A DNA stretch of 64,000 bases. Source: Nisaea sp. Lineage in GTDB: Bacteria > Pseudomonadota > Alphaproteobacteria > Thalassobaculales > Thalassobaculaceae. The DNA lies in contig NZ_JAEPQA010000025.1 in assembly GCF_017640745.1 (NCBI RefSeq), positions 1-64,000 on the forward strand. Reading direction: 5' to 3'. The number at the start of each line of letters is the position of its first letter. Position 1 is the stretch's first letter. Both the position numbers and the translations under genes were made by a program. The notes below the pieces were generated by a model. It saw only the letters and a program-made list of their open reading frames with translations. It did not search any database and had not been told where the DNA came from. Below, piece after piece: positions 45,545 through 52,891 of this stretch.

Positions 45545-46252
45545 ATGCAGGATTTTGCAGATTCATTCTCGCTTGCCTTCGGGCTGATCCTCTCGGCCGA
45601 TCCGGAACTGGCCGAGATCGTGCTGCTGTCGCTCAGAGTCAGCTTGTCCGCGACGCTCGCCGCTTGCGCGATCGGCATGTCTCTCGGCGCGGCGATGGCG
45701 ATCTTCCGCTTCCCGGGCCGCGGTGCGCTGCTGATCTTCACCAATGCCATGATGGGCCTGCCGCCGGTCGTGGTCGGCCTCGCGATCTACATGCTGCTCT
45801 CCAACGCGGGGCCGCTCGGCGCGTTCTCGCTGCTATATTCACCGACCGCGATGGTGATCGCACAGACCGTCCTCGTGACGCCGATCGCGACGGCGCTGAC
45901 CCGGCAGGTCATCTCCGACCTGCATGTCGAATATGACGAGCAGCTCCGCTCGCTCTCCCTCGGGCCGCTCGACACGCTCGGCACCCTGCTCTGGGACGCA
46001 CGTTTTTCGCTGATCACCGTGGCGCTCGCCGGTTTCGGCCGCGCCATCGCAGAGGTCGGCGCCGTGATCATCGTCGGCGGCAACATCAATCACGTGACCC
46101 GGGTGATGACCACGGCGATCGCGCTGGAGACCTCGAAGGGCGATCTCGCCCTCGCCCTTGCGCTCGGCCTGATCCTGATCGGGATCTCGATCACGGTGAA
46201 CGCGGCCCTGATGGCGCTGAAGGGTACGGCAAGGCGGTTCGCCTATGAATAA
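45545..46252 (+). CDS. tupB: Tungstate ABC transporter permease
   Basis: 235-residue inner-membrane permease with five or six helices. The cytoplasmic coupling loop is EYDEQLRSLSLGPLDTLGTL and the last helices include ALAGFGRAIAEVGAVIIVGGNI, a pattern typical of TupB/WtpB-type tungstate permeases. Helix 1 follows the family-typical SADPELAEIVLLSLRVSLSA. Neighbouring tupC and tupA complete the importer. There is no ribosome-binding site before ATG 45545. A second TGCA-N6-TGCA (45546-45559) lies in the first codons. It diverges from boxC. Confidence 0.93.
   Translation: MQDFADSFSLAFGLILSADPELAEIVLLSLRVSLSATLAACAIGMSLGAAMAIFRFPGRGALLIFTNAMMGLPPVVVGLAIYMLLSNAGPLGAFSLLYSPTAMVIAQTVLVTPIATALTRQVISDLHVEYDEQLRSLSLGPLDTLGTLLWDARFSLITVALAGFGRAIAEVGAVIIVGGNINHVTRVMTTAIALETSKGDLALALALGLILIGISITVNAALMALKGTARRFAYE
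45546..45559. promoter_or_regulatory. Second TGCA-N6-TGCA element at tupB start
   Basis: TGCAGGATTTTGCA matches the TGCA-N6-TGCA form seen 97 bp away at boxC. It overlaps tupB codons 1-5, so it may be either an operator or a coding coincidence. Confidence 0.35.
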
Positions 46253-47024
46253 CCTGCAGCAGACCCACGGCGCGAACGCCTCGTTCGTTCAACGCAACGC
46301 CCTCCTGCCGCTCCGCGCCGACGCGCTGCGCTTCGCGCCGGACGGATTGACCATTCTCGACGATGTCTCGCTGCAGATCGCCGAGGGCGGGATCACGATG
46401 ATACTCGGCTCGAACGGCGCCGGCAAAAGCGTGCTGCTGAGGCTGCTCCACGGGTTGCTGGAGCCGCACCGGGGCGAAGTGCTCTGGCGCGGCGGCCCGG
46501 CGACCCGCGAAATCCGGCGGCGCCAGGCCATGGTGTTCCAGAAACCGGTGCTGCTGCGGCGCTCGGTCGCCGCCAATCTCGAGCATGCGCTGAAGGCCGC
46601 CGGCGTTCCACGCACCGAGAGAGCGCGCCGGATCGAGGAAGCCCTGGAGGAAGCCGGCATCGCCCATCTTGCAAAACGTCCGGCGCGGGTCCTTTCGGGC
46701 GGAGAACAGCAACGCCTCGCCGTTGCCCGCGCCCTCAGCCTCAAGCCCGATGTGCTGTTCCTGGACGAGCCGACCGCCAGCCTCGACCCTGTCTCGACCG
46801 CCGCGATCGAGGCCCTGATCCTCGCCGCCGACCGGCGCGGCTGCAAGATCGTCATGATCAGCCACGACCTGCATCAGGCGCGCCGCCTCGCCTCGGAGAT
46901 CGTCTTCATGGACCGCGGCCGGATCGCCGAGCAGTCCGAGGCCGCGAGCTTTTTCAAAGAACCGTCGAGCGCCGCGGCGCGCGACTTCCTGGCCGGACGG
47001 CTTCGCTTGCCGGACGGCCGATGA
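46245..47024 (+). CDS. tupC: Tungstate ABC transporter ATP-binding protein
   Basis: 259 residues. ABC ATPase with Walker A GSNGAGKSVLLRLL, Q-loop AMVFQKPVLLRRSV, signature LSGGEQQRLAVARAL, Walker B VLFLDEPTASLDP and H-loop MISHDLHQARRLAS. It powers tungstate import through TupB. No C-terminal TOBE/molbindin domain is present, unlike ModC. It overlaps tupB by eight bases and tupA's upstream frame by a few; the three genes form one operon. Confidence 0.94.
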   Translation: MNNLQQTHGANASFVQRNALLPLRADALRFAPDGLTILDDVSLQIAEGGITMILGSNGAGKSVLLRLLHGLLEPHRGEVLWRGGPATREIRRRQAMVFQKPVLLRRSVAANLEHALKAAGVPRTERARRIEEALEEAGIAHLAKRPARVLSGGEQQRLAVARALSLKPDVLFLDEPTASLDPVSTAAIEALILAADRRGCKIVMISHDLHQARRLASEIVFMDRGRIAEQSEAASFFKEPSSAAARDFLAGRLRLPDGR

Positions 47025-47059
47025 CCAGCAAGCAAGATCGATCAAAGGGAGAGAGCAAG

Positions 47060-47887
47060 ATGAGATACCTTAAGCAGTTTATTGGCGGACTTGCCGTTGC
47101 GGCACTCGTTGCCGCCGGCAGCGCGGGCGCCTTCGCCGCCGACAAGTTCATCATCGTGCAGTCGACCACCTCGACGCAGAATTCGGGTCTGTTCGACTAC
47201 ATGCTGCCGAAATTCACCGAAAAGACCGGGATCGAGGTTCGGGTCGTGGCCGTTGGGACCGGCCAGGCGCTGAAGAATGCACGGAACGGCGATGGGGACG
47301 TCCTCTTCGTGCATGCCAAGCCCGCTGAGGAGAAGTTCGTCGCCGAGGGTTTCGGGGTGAAACGCCAGGACGTCATGTTCAACGACTTCGTCATCGTCGG
47401 CCCGGAGGCCGATCCGGCGAAAGTCGGCGGCATGAAGGACGCTCCGGCGGCCCTGAAGATGATCGCTTCGGCGGCGGCTCCCTTTGCCTCCCGCGGTGAC
47501 GATAGCGGCACCCACAAGAAGGAGAAGGCGCTCTGGAAGGCGGCCGGCGTCGATGCCTCGGCCTCTAGCGGATCCTGGTACCGGGAAACCGGCTCCGGCA
47601 TGGGCGCGACGCTCAATGCCGCGGTCGGCATGGGTGCCTACGCGCTGACCGACCGGGCCACTTGGATCAGCTTCAAGAACAAGGCCAACTTCAAGATCCA
47701 GGTCGAGGGCGACAAGGTCCTGTTCAACCAATACGGCGTCATCCTGGTGAACCCGGCCAAGCATCCGAAAGTCAAGCAGGCCGAAGGCCAGGCCTTCATC
47801 GACTGGGTGACCGGACCGGAAGGCCAGGCGACGATCAACAGCTACACGCTGAACGGCCAGCAGCTGTTCTTCGCCAACGCGAACTGA
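47060..47887 (+). CDS. tupA: Tungstate-binding periplasmic protein
   Basis: 275 residues with a Sec signal peptide (YLKQFIGGLAVAALVAAG, cleavage near AFAA-DK). The mature protein begins FIIVQSTTSTQNSGLFDYML; TTSTQNSGL is the oxyanion-binding TTS motif of TupA proteins, distinct from ModA. The later HAKPAEEKFVAEGFG, FNDFVIVGPEADPA and SSGSWYRETGSGMG segments are family hallmarks. Start ATG 47060 is supported by GGGAGAG; an upstream frame from 47021 would add 13 polar residues before the signal peptide. Confidence 0.95.
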   Translation: MRYLKQFIGGLAVAALVAAGSAGAFAADKFIIVQSTTSTQNSGLFDYMLPKFTEKTGIEVRVVAVGTGQALKNARNGDGDVLFVHAKPAEEKFVAEGFGVKRQDVMFNDFVIVGPEADPAKVGGMKDAPAALKMIASAAAPFASRGDDSGTHKKEKALWKAAGVDASASSGSWYRETGSGMGATLNAAVGMGAYALTDRATWISFKNKANFKIQVEGDKVLFNQYGVILVNPAKHPKVKQAEGQAFIDWVTGPEGQATINSYTLNGQQLFFANAN

Positions 47888-47908
47888 CCAAAAGACGAAC
47901 CGGCCGGG

Positions 47909-48808
47909 TCAGGGCGCATTGTCGCGGACCCGGCCGAGTTCCGTAATGTCGTATCCACCCAGCTCCGCCGCCCGTTCGCGGAAGAGCGCGCTCCGGGTGA
48001 AGGCGAGCAGAGCCTGGAACGGCGGCTCGAAATAGAATTTCCGGCTGACCAGCAGATCGAACTCTTCCTCGACCAGAGGGAGAAAGGCCAGCCCGCTCTG
48101 CCCCGCGGCGGAGACCAGCCCCAGTCCCGCATCCGCGCGTCCTGCGCGCACCGCCTCGCCAAGCTCGGACTCCGTCCGCGCCGGCGGCGCGCTCCAAGAG
48201 ACCGCATCCCCGGCGAGGCTTGCCTGCTCCAGCAACTGTCGGAGGAGCACCTGGCTGCCCGCGCTCTCCTGCCGCGCGACAAGCCGTTTTCCGGCGAGGT
48301 CCTTGATGCCGGAGATGCCGAGCGGATTGCCGGCAGCCACGACGAGACCGCGCGACCGTTTCGCCCAGGAGAGCAGCACAGCATCCCGCGACGGTCCCAG
48401 CGCCCGTACCGCGCCGATGTTCCAGAGCGCGCCCGCCGCCTTGGGAATATGGATTGCCGCGACCGCCGCCTGCCTGTTCCGGAACCGCTCTAGCCCGTCG
48501 AGACTGCCGTCGAACAGAGTGGGGAGCGCCGCGCCCGACTCCCGGATCGCCCAGTCCAGCAACGGATCATGGCTCCCCGCGACGATGGCGGGCCGCTCAG
48601 TGGTTTGCTCGGGGGCGCCCGCGTCGCGCCCGGCGGACGGATCGCCGGCGATCCAAGCCTCGATTTCTTCGCGCGGGAACAGCAGCTTGCCCGTGACGCG
48701 GCGACAGGGAACCGCGCCGTCGGCTGCGAGCTGGTAAACCTTCCGCTCCTTCACCCGGAGCAGGTCGGCAAGTTCGCGCACGGTCAGGAAGGCTGGAGGC
48801 GTTGTCAT
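47909..48808 (-). CDS. Helix-turn-helix regulator with PBP-like (metal oxyanion type) domain
   Basis: 299 residues. The N-terminus is an excisionase-type winged HTH (LTVRELADLLRVKERKVYQL to REEIEAWI, ~8-53). A ~210-residue domain follows with the fold pattern of periplasmic binding proteins (VAGSHDPLLDWAIRESGAAL, SGIKDLAGKRLVARQESAGS, ADAGLGLVSAAGQSGLAFLP), like the PBP-like domain attached to molybdopterin enzymes. One-component regulators of this type sit beside molybdate/tungstate transport and FDH genes. Here it faces tupA convergently and lies upstream of the cytochrome genes. Tungstate or molybdate sensing is inferred from context only. Confidence 0.82.
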   Translation of the reverse strand: MTTPPAFLTVRELADLLRVKERKVYQLAADGAVPCRRVTGKLLFPREEIEAWIAGDPSAGRDAGAPEQTTERPAIVAGSHDPLLDWAIRESGAALPTLFDGSLDGLERFRNRQAAVAAIHIPKAAGALWNIGAVRALGPSRDAVLLSWAKRSRGLVVAAGNPLGISGIKDLAGKRLVARQESAGSQVLLRQLLEQASLAGDAVSWSAPPARTESELGEAVRAGRADAGLGLVSAAGQSGLAFLPLVEEEFDLLVSRKFYFEPPFQALLAFTRSALFRERAAELGGYDITELGRVRDNAP

Positions 48809-48881
48809 CGGCCCGGATGCACCCGCAATGAATGGCGTCCAAGAGCCTTACTGAGGTGACCCGCCGCCGTCAATGTAGGGC

Positions 48882-49250
48882 CTATTTCAGGGTCTGGACA
48901 AAAGCGAGGATCGCGTCGAGATCGTCCGCGGTAAGTCGGATTTCCGCCGCGTTCGGCGGCAATGTCGTCAGCGGCTCGACGCCTTCCATACGGATGAAGG
49001 CCCCATGGGGCCGGCGATCGAAAAAGCTGACGAACCTGTGCTCACCATCGGGCAGCGTCATCAGCAGTTTGAAGGAGGGCGTGCTGCCGATCCCGCCAAG
49101 GCCGTTTGCGGGATCGATCACATGACAGCGCGCGCAATGCTGAAGCGAGATCGACCGTCCCTCTGATACGAGGCCCCCGTCCTGTGCGAGCGCCGTGTCG
49201 GCGAACGGCAGGAAGGCCGGCAGCAGCAGCGCGGGGAGCCAGCGCGGCAT
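48882..49250 (-). CDS. Small periplasmic cytochrome c
   Basis: 122 residues with signal peptide (WLPALLLPAFLPFADTALA-Q). One haem motif CARCH at residues 39-43 and a methionine ligand in AFIRMEGVEP. The C-terminal LTADDLDAILAFVQTL is the closing helix of a class I cytochrome c. Start is ATG 49250 overlapping the stop of the upstream 43-residue gene (TGATG); GTG 49253 is an alternative. It forms a tight set with that gene and the WD40-cytochrome gene, and may pass electrons between FDH or its cytochrome b and the respiratory chain. Confidence 0.88.
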   Translation of the reverse strand: MPRWLPALLLPAFLPFADTALAQDGGLVSEGRSISLQHCARCHVIDPANGLGGIGSTPSFKLLMTLPDGEHRFVSFFDRRPHGAFIRMEGVEPLTTLPPNAAEIRLTADDLDAILAFVQTLK

Positions 49251-49381
49251 CACTCGAGCCGGACGCTGCCCGTCGCGGACTGGTTGACGTGGCTCGTGCT
49301 GAAATCGAGCTGTCCGAGGACGAACCAGGCGATGCCGGAAAAGACGGCGATCCCGACAAGTGACGAAATGAAAGCTTTCAT
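49250..49381 (-). CDS. 43-residue single-pass membrane protein
   Basis: A short gene starting at ATG 49381 and encoding 43 residues. It has one membrane helix (AFISSLVGIAVFSGIAWFVL) and a polar tail LGQLDFSTSHVNQSATGSVR. Its stop overlaps the next gene's ATG and its start is 13 bp from the WD40-cytochrome stop, strong evidence that it is real and translationally coupled. No named family is recognised. It may be an assembly or anchor subunit for the adjacent c-type cytochromes. Confidence 0.75.
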   Translation of the reverse strand: MKAFISSLVGIAVFSGIAWFVLGQLDFSTSHVNQSATGSVRLE

Positions 49382-49394
49382 TTGGACGATCTCC

Positions 49395-50768
49395 TTAATT
49401 TTTCCCGGCGCGGCGTTCCGCCTCGGCGAGGGCTTCTCTCAGGAAATGCAGCAGGGCCTTGCGGTCTTCCCCGCTGCCCAGCCGCTGCAGCGGCATCTTG
49501 GTGCCAGGCACGACATGTTCCGGACCTTTTTCAAACAATTCTCCGATCGTCTCTTCCGACCAGACGATGTCGCTCTCCAGCAGGGCCTTCGAATAGGGAT
49601 AGCCATCGACGCTTCCGACACGGCGTCCGAAAACGCCAAAGAGAGTGGGGCCGGCCCTGTTGCCGCCATCCGGCGTAAGGGTGTGGCAGACTGCGCAGGT
49701 GCCAAAGACCGCGGCTCCGCGAGCAGCAAGCGCATCTCCTTCAGGCACATAGAAAGCCGTCTCCAGCGACTTCTTGACGCCGATCTCGACGCCTTTCTCC
49801 AGATCCCAGCGGGCCACCTTCGCATCGCGACCGGCTGACAGGAGTTCACGGCCATCCGGCGTGAAGCTGACCGCCCAGACGGGTCCCTTGTGTCCGCGCA
49901 GGGTCTGCAGCGGCCGGCCATCGGCGAGCGACCAGAGCACGATCTGTCCGTTCGCCCCCCCGGTCGCGAAACGGGCTCCCGCGCGATCGACGTCGATCGA
50001 GAGAACCGGGGCCTCGTGGCCCAGCATGAAGCGCCGCTCCTCGCCGCTCTCGAGGTCGAACAGCCGAACCGCCTCGTCGGTACCAGCCACGACGAGAGTG
50101 CGGCCGTCGGGTGCCAGGAAAAGACGGTTCACGGGCAACCCTATTTCGGTGAACGTCTCGGGCACTGTGTCGCGGGCGAGTGTCCAGATCCGCACCGTTC
50201 CGTCATAGCCCGCGCTAAGGACACGGCCGCCGTCGGCTGTGAACTGCACTGCGTTCACAGGACCGGAATGCCCTTTCAGGACGACTGCCTCGCCGTCCTC
50301 CGCGCCCCTTGAAATACGAACCGCACCGTCGAAACCGGCGGAGGCGACCGTGCTCCCATCGGGCGACACCGCGATGGCGCTGACGCGTCCCTCATGCCGG
50401 GTCAGGAGCCTCGCCGGCTCAGTCTCGCCGAGCCTCCAGAGATAGACCGCGCCGTCATTGCCGCCGGAGACCGCATGGGAGGCGTCCGGCAGGAAGGCGA
50501 CGTCGCTCACAGCCGCGTCGTGGCCGTACATTACGCGGCGTGCATGCTCGTCGGGAAGATCCCAGTAGATGATGGAATAATCGAATCCGGCGGTCAGCGC
50601 GGTCTTGCCGTCGGGCGCGACCGCGACCGCGTGCACCGGGCCTCCGTGGCCGATCAACTCGGCATCGGCAAGCGGAACCGCTGCCCCCGCAAACAGGACG
50701 GCCGCCGCGATCCATCTTCGGATCACGGCGCCTGATATCCGGGAGAAAGCGGTGGCTCCGGGCACCAC
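49395..50768 (-). CDS. Periplasmic WD40 propeller-cytochrome c fusion
   Basis: 457 residues. Signal peptide (~15-36, IRRWIAAAVLFAGAAVPLADA split at the cleavage site), then about seven WD40 blades (~38-330) with recurring GH..PV.AV.F..DG..L.SAG.D..V..W, for example GHSGPVNAVQFTADGGRVLS and GHKGPVWAVSFTPDGRELLS. The C-terminal ~110 residues are a class I cytochrome c with CAVCH at 357-361, GPTLFGVFGRRVGSVDGYPYS and Met ligand in GTKMPLQRL (M424). Start GTG 50768 has CAGGAG upstream. WD40 proteins are usually cytosolic; here the propeller is exported. It lies 21 bp from fdhC in the FDH operon. Confidence 0.88.
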   Translation of the reverse strand: MVPGATAFSRISGAVIRRWIAAAVLFAGAAVPLADAELIGHGGPVHAVAVAPDGKTALTAGFDYSIIYWDLPDEHARRVMYGHDAAVSDVAFLPDASHAVSGGNDGAVYLWRLGETEPARLLTRHEGRVSAIAVSPDGSTVASAGFDGAVRISRGAEDGEAVVLKGHSGPVNAVQFTADGGRVLSAGYDGTVRIWTLARDTVPETFTEIGLPVNRLFLAPDGRTLVVAGTDEAVRLFDLESGEERRFMLGHEAPVLSIDVDRAGARFATGGANGQIVLWSLADGRPLQTLRGHKGPVWAVSFTPDGRELLSAGRDAKVARWDLEKGVEIGVKKSLETAFYVPEGDALAARGAAVFGTCAVCHTLTPDGGNRAGPTLFGVFGRRVGSVDGYPYSKALLESDIVWSEETIGELFEKGPEHVVPGTKMPLQRLGSGEDRKALLHFLREALAEAERRAGKN

Positions 50769-50789
50769 GGTCGCTCCTGCCTGCGCGTA

Positions 50790-51872
50790 CTAGTCCGCGC
50801 CGGACGAGGCCTGGCGCGTCTGCACTTCCTCGACCCAGAGGCTGTGGTGCTCCTTCGCCCAGTTCTCGTCGACCATGCCACTGCCCATGGCGTCGAACGC
50901 GCCTTCCATACCGATGGAGCCGATATAGATATGCGCGACGATGATCACGATCAGGGCGATGCCGACGACCGAGTGCCAGAGCTGCGAGAGCTGCATCTCC
51001 TGCATCACCGTCAGCTCTGTCGGCAGATTGGCGCCAAACATGTTCAGGACGCCGAAGGTCTTGCCGAACATGTGCAGTTCGAAGGGGAACAGCAGAGCGA
51101 TCCCGGACGCGCTGATCGAGGCGCCGCCGATGATGACCGACCAGAAGATCAGCTTTTGGCCCGCATTGAACTTCTTCGAAGGCGGGTGCACCCCCTTCGA
51201 AAAAAGTCCGCCGCCCTGGGCCAGCCAGATCAGGTCCAATTTATTGGGGATATTATGCTTCACCCACATGACGAACATCATCACCACGCCGACCATGAAG
51301 GCGAAGGCGATGTAATTATGCAGGTACTTTCCGGCGATCGTGATCACCGAGAACGCATCCGGACCGATCACCGGCAAGAGCACGTAGCGCCCATAGAGCA
51401 CGTTGAGCCCGGTAAGCCCGAGGACGACGAAACTTGTCGCCGTCAGCCAGTGCGCGAAACGCTCGACCGAATTGAACCGCTCGATCAGCTTGCCGCTCAT
51501 CCCGTGTTCGACCTTGATCCGGCCGCGCAGGATGAAGAACAGGCTGAGAAGAATGAGAATGCCGAGCAGCGCCCACGCACCGTAGAGCGACAGCGGACCG
51601 TTGCGGAAGGCACGCCAATTGTCGCCCTCTGACTGGATCAGCACGCCGGCCTGGGCGTTCGGGATCGAGACCTGGCCCTGCTGGCCCTCGCGGATCTGGC
51701 GCCAGAAATCGGAGTCGCTGGAAGTTCCGAGCGTATTGCCCGGCACCTCGCCCGCTTGTTGCGCGGCGGCACTCTGAACCAAGGCGAAATCGGAATCGGT
51801 AGCGGCGCCCGTCAGAAGGAACACGGCGAGAAAGAGACCGCCGAGATGCTTGAAGAAGGTCGGTTTCGTCAT
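50790..51872 (-). CDS. Formate dehydrogenase subunit gamma (cytochrome b)
   Basis: 360 residues. Membrane cytochrome b that takes electrons from the FDH iron-sulphur subunit to the quinone pool. An N-terminal hydrophobic signal/anchor and ~80-residue periplasmic stretch precede four core helices: GAWALLGILILLSLFFILRG, FVVLGLTGLNVLYGRYVLLP, FAFMVGVVMMFVMWVKHNIP and VGIALIVIIVAHIYIGSIG. Haem histidines lie in RFAHWLTATSF, LHNYIAF and AHIYIG. The protein matches the FdoI/FDH3-gamma family with extra N-terminal sequence. It follows the small lipoprotein gene by 19 bp. Confidence 0.93.
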   Translation of the reverse strand: MTKPTFFKHLGGLFLAVFLLTGAATDSDFALVQSAAAQQAGEVPGNTLGTSSDSDFWRQIREGQQGQVSIPNAQAGVLIQSEGDNWRAFRNGPLSLYGAWALLGILILLSLFFILRGRIKVEHGMSGKLIERFNSVERFAHWLTATSFVVLGLTGLNVLYGRYVLLPVIGPDAFSVITIAGKYLHNYIAFAFMVGVVMMFVMWVKHNIPNKLDLIWLAQGGGLFSKGVHPPSKKFNAGQKLIFWSVIIGGASISASGIALLFPFELHMFGKTFGVLNMFGANLPTELTVMQEMQLSQLWHSVVGIALIVIIVAHIYIGSIGMEGAFDAMGSGMVDENWAKEHHSLWVEEVQTRQASSGAD

Positions 51873-51891
51873 GCGATTCTCTCCCGGAGGC

Positions 51892-52098
51892 CTAGAGGTC
51901 GAAACTCTGCAGGCGACCGCGCTCGCGGATCTCCGTCAGGGCTTCTTCGGAAAGGGACTGATCCTTGGCACCGAGATAGGTGCCCTTCTTGTAGAGGAGG
52001 ACCCTGTCCTGTTCGCTCTCGCGGCAACCGGCCAGCAGCACCATCACCAGCGCGGCAAGGGCCAATCCGCGGAACACGACCGGACGTGCTCTATCCAT
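51892..52098 (-). CDS. Small FDH-associated lipoprotein
   Basis: 68 residues. Signal VVFRGLALAALVMVLLAGCRES with lipobox LLAGC (Cys near residue 22), then a short mature part LYKKGTYLGAKDQSLSEEAL...RGRLQSFDL. Start ATG 52098 has AAGGAG upstream; the longer frame is not coding-like. It sits between the beta and gamma subunit genes, so it may aid assembly or anchor the FDH at the membrane. No characterised family is known to me. Confidence 0.75.
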   Translation of the reverse strand: MDRARPVVFRGLALAALVMVLLAGCRESEQDRVLLYKKGTYLGAKDQSLSEEALTEIRERGRLQSFDL

Positions 52099-52175
52099 GT
52101 CCGTATCACTCCTTGAGCATTGCCGTCGGCCATGCCCGGTCAAGGCACCGCGTCGACGGACCGCCATCGACCAAA

Positions 52176-52272
52176 CCCACGGCGCCCTGCGACGCCGTGG
52201 GTCGGATCGATGTCAAAAAAACGATCATAATAGGTCGCGGACCAGACCGGAGGCCGCCATGGCGGCCTCCGG
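52176..52272. repeat. Two strong hairpins between fdh beta gene and lipoprotein gene
   Basis: Two perfect inverted repeats lie in the 184-bp gap: CCGGAGGCCGC (52247-52257) with its complement at 52262-52272 around CATG, and CCCACGGCG (52176-52184) with 52193-52201. A TTTTTTT run on the minus strand (52220-52214) is between them. They may be an attenuator or an mRNA processing/stability element that sets the ratio of FDH alpha/beta to gamma. Confidence 0.55.
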
Positions 52273-52282
52273 GATCGAGCGC

Positions 52283-52879
52283 TTAACCGCCCGTCTTCTG
52301 GTCGTAGGCCGTGCCCCAGCCCCAGGCGCCGGAGCCGAAGCCACGGGCCACGGTCCGCTCGCGGTAGATCGCGGACACAACGTCCCCGTCGCCCGCGAGA
52401 AGGGCCTTGGTCGAGCACATTTCCGCGCAGAGCGGCAGCTTGCCCTCCGCGAGACGGTTACGGCCATATTTCTGGAATTCTTCAGAGCTATGGTCGTCTT
52501 CCGGACCGCCGGCGCAGAAGGTGCACTTATCCATCTTGCCGCGGCTGCCGAAGTTGCCCGCTTGCGGGTACTGCGGAGCTCCGAACGGACAGGCATAGAG
52601 GCAATAGCCGCAGCCGATGCACAGATCCTTGGAGTGCAGAACCACACCCTCGTCGGTCTGGTAGAAGCAATCGACCGGGCACACCGCCATGCAGGGCGCG
52701 TCCGAGCAGTGCATGCAGGCCACCGAGATGGACCGTTCGCCGGGCTTGCCGTCATTGATCGTGACGACACGGCGGCGGTTCACGCCCCAGGGAACCTCAT
52801 GCTCGTTCTTGCAGGCCGTGACGCAGGCGTTGCATTCGATGCAGCGCTCGGCGTCACAAAGGAACTTCATACGTGCCAT
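52283..52879 (-). CDS. Formate dehydrogenase subunit beta (iron-sulphur)
   Basis: 198 residues. Four [4Fe-4S] ferredoxin-type clusters by motif: CIECNACVTACKNEHEVPWG, CMHCSDAPCMAVCPVDC, CIGCGYCLYACPFGAPQ, and CTFC...CAEMCSTKAL. It carries electrons from the catalytic subunit to the cytochrome b. There is no C-terminal membrane helix, so it is the short form found in FDH3-type enzymes and is probably exported together with the TAT-bearing alpha subunit. Shine-Dalgarno AAGGGAG precedes the ATG. It is 12 bp downstream of the alpha subunit. Confidence 0.95.
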   Translation of the reverse strand: MARMKFLCDAERCIECNACVTACKNEHEVPWGVNRRRVVTINDGKPGERSISVACMHCSDAPCMAVCPVDCFYQTDEGVVLHSKDLCIGCGYCLYACPFGAPQYPQAGNFGSRGKMDKCTFCAGGPEDDHSSEEFQKYGRNRLAEGKLPLCAEMCSTKALLAGDGDVVSAIYRERTVARGFGSGAWGWGTAYDQKTGG

Positions 52880-52891
52880 TGTTTCGCTCCC

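Noticed and set aside
42208-45936. Very long open frame (1242 codons) on the plus strand opposite boxB and boxC
   Set aside because: It is the antisense shadow of boxB/boxC and then runs into tupB in the wrong frame; composition is arginine/aspartate/leucine-rich antisense style and no domain is recognisable.
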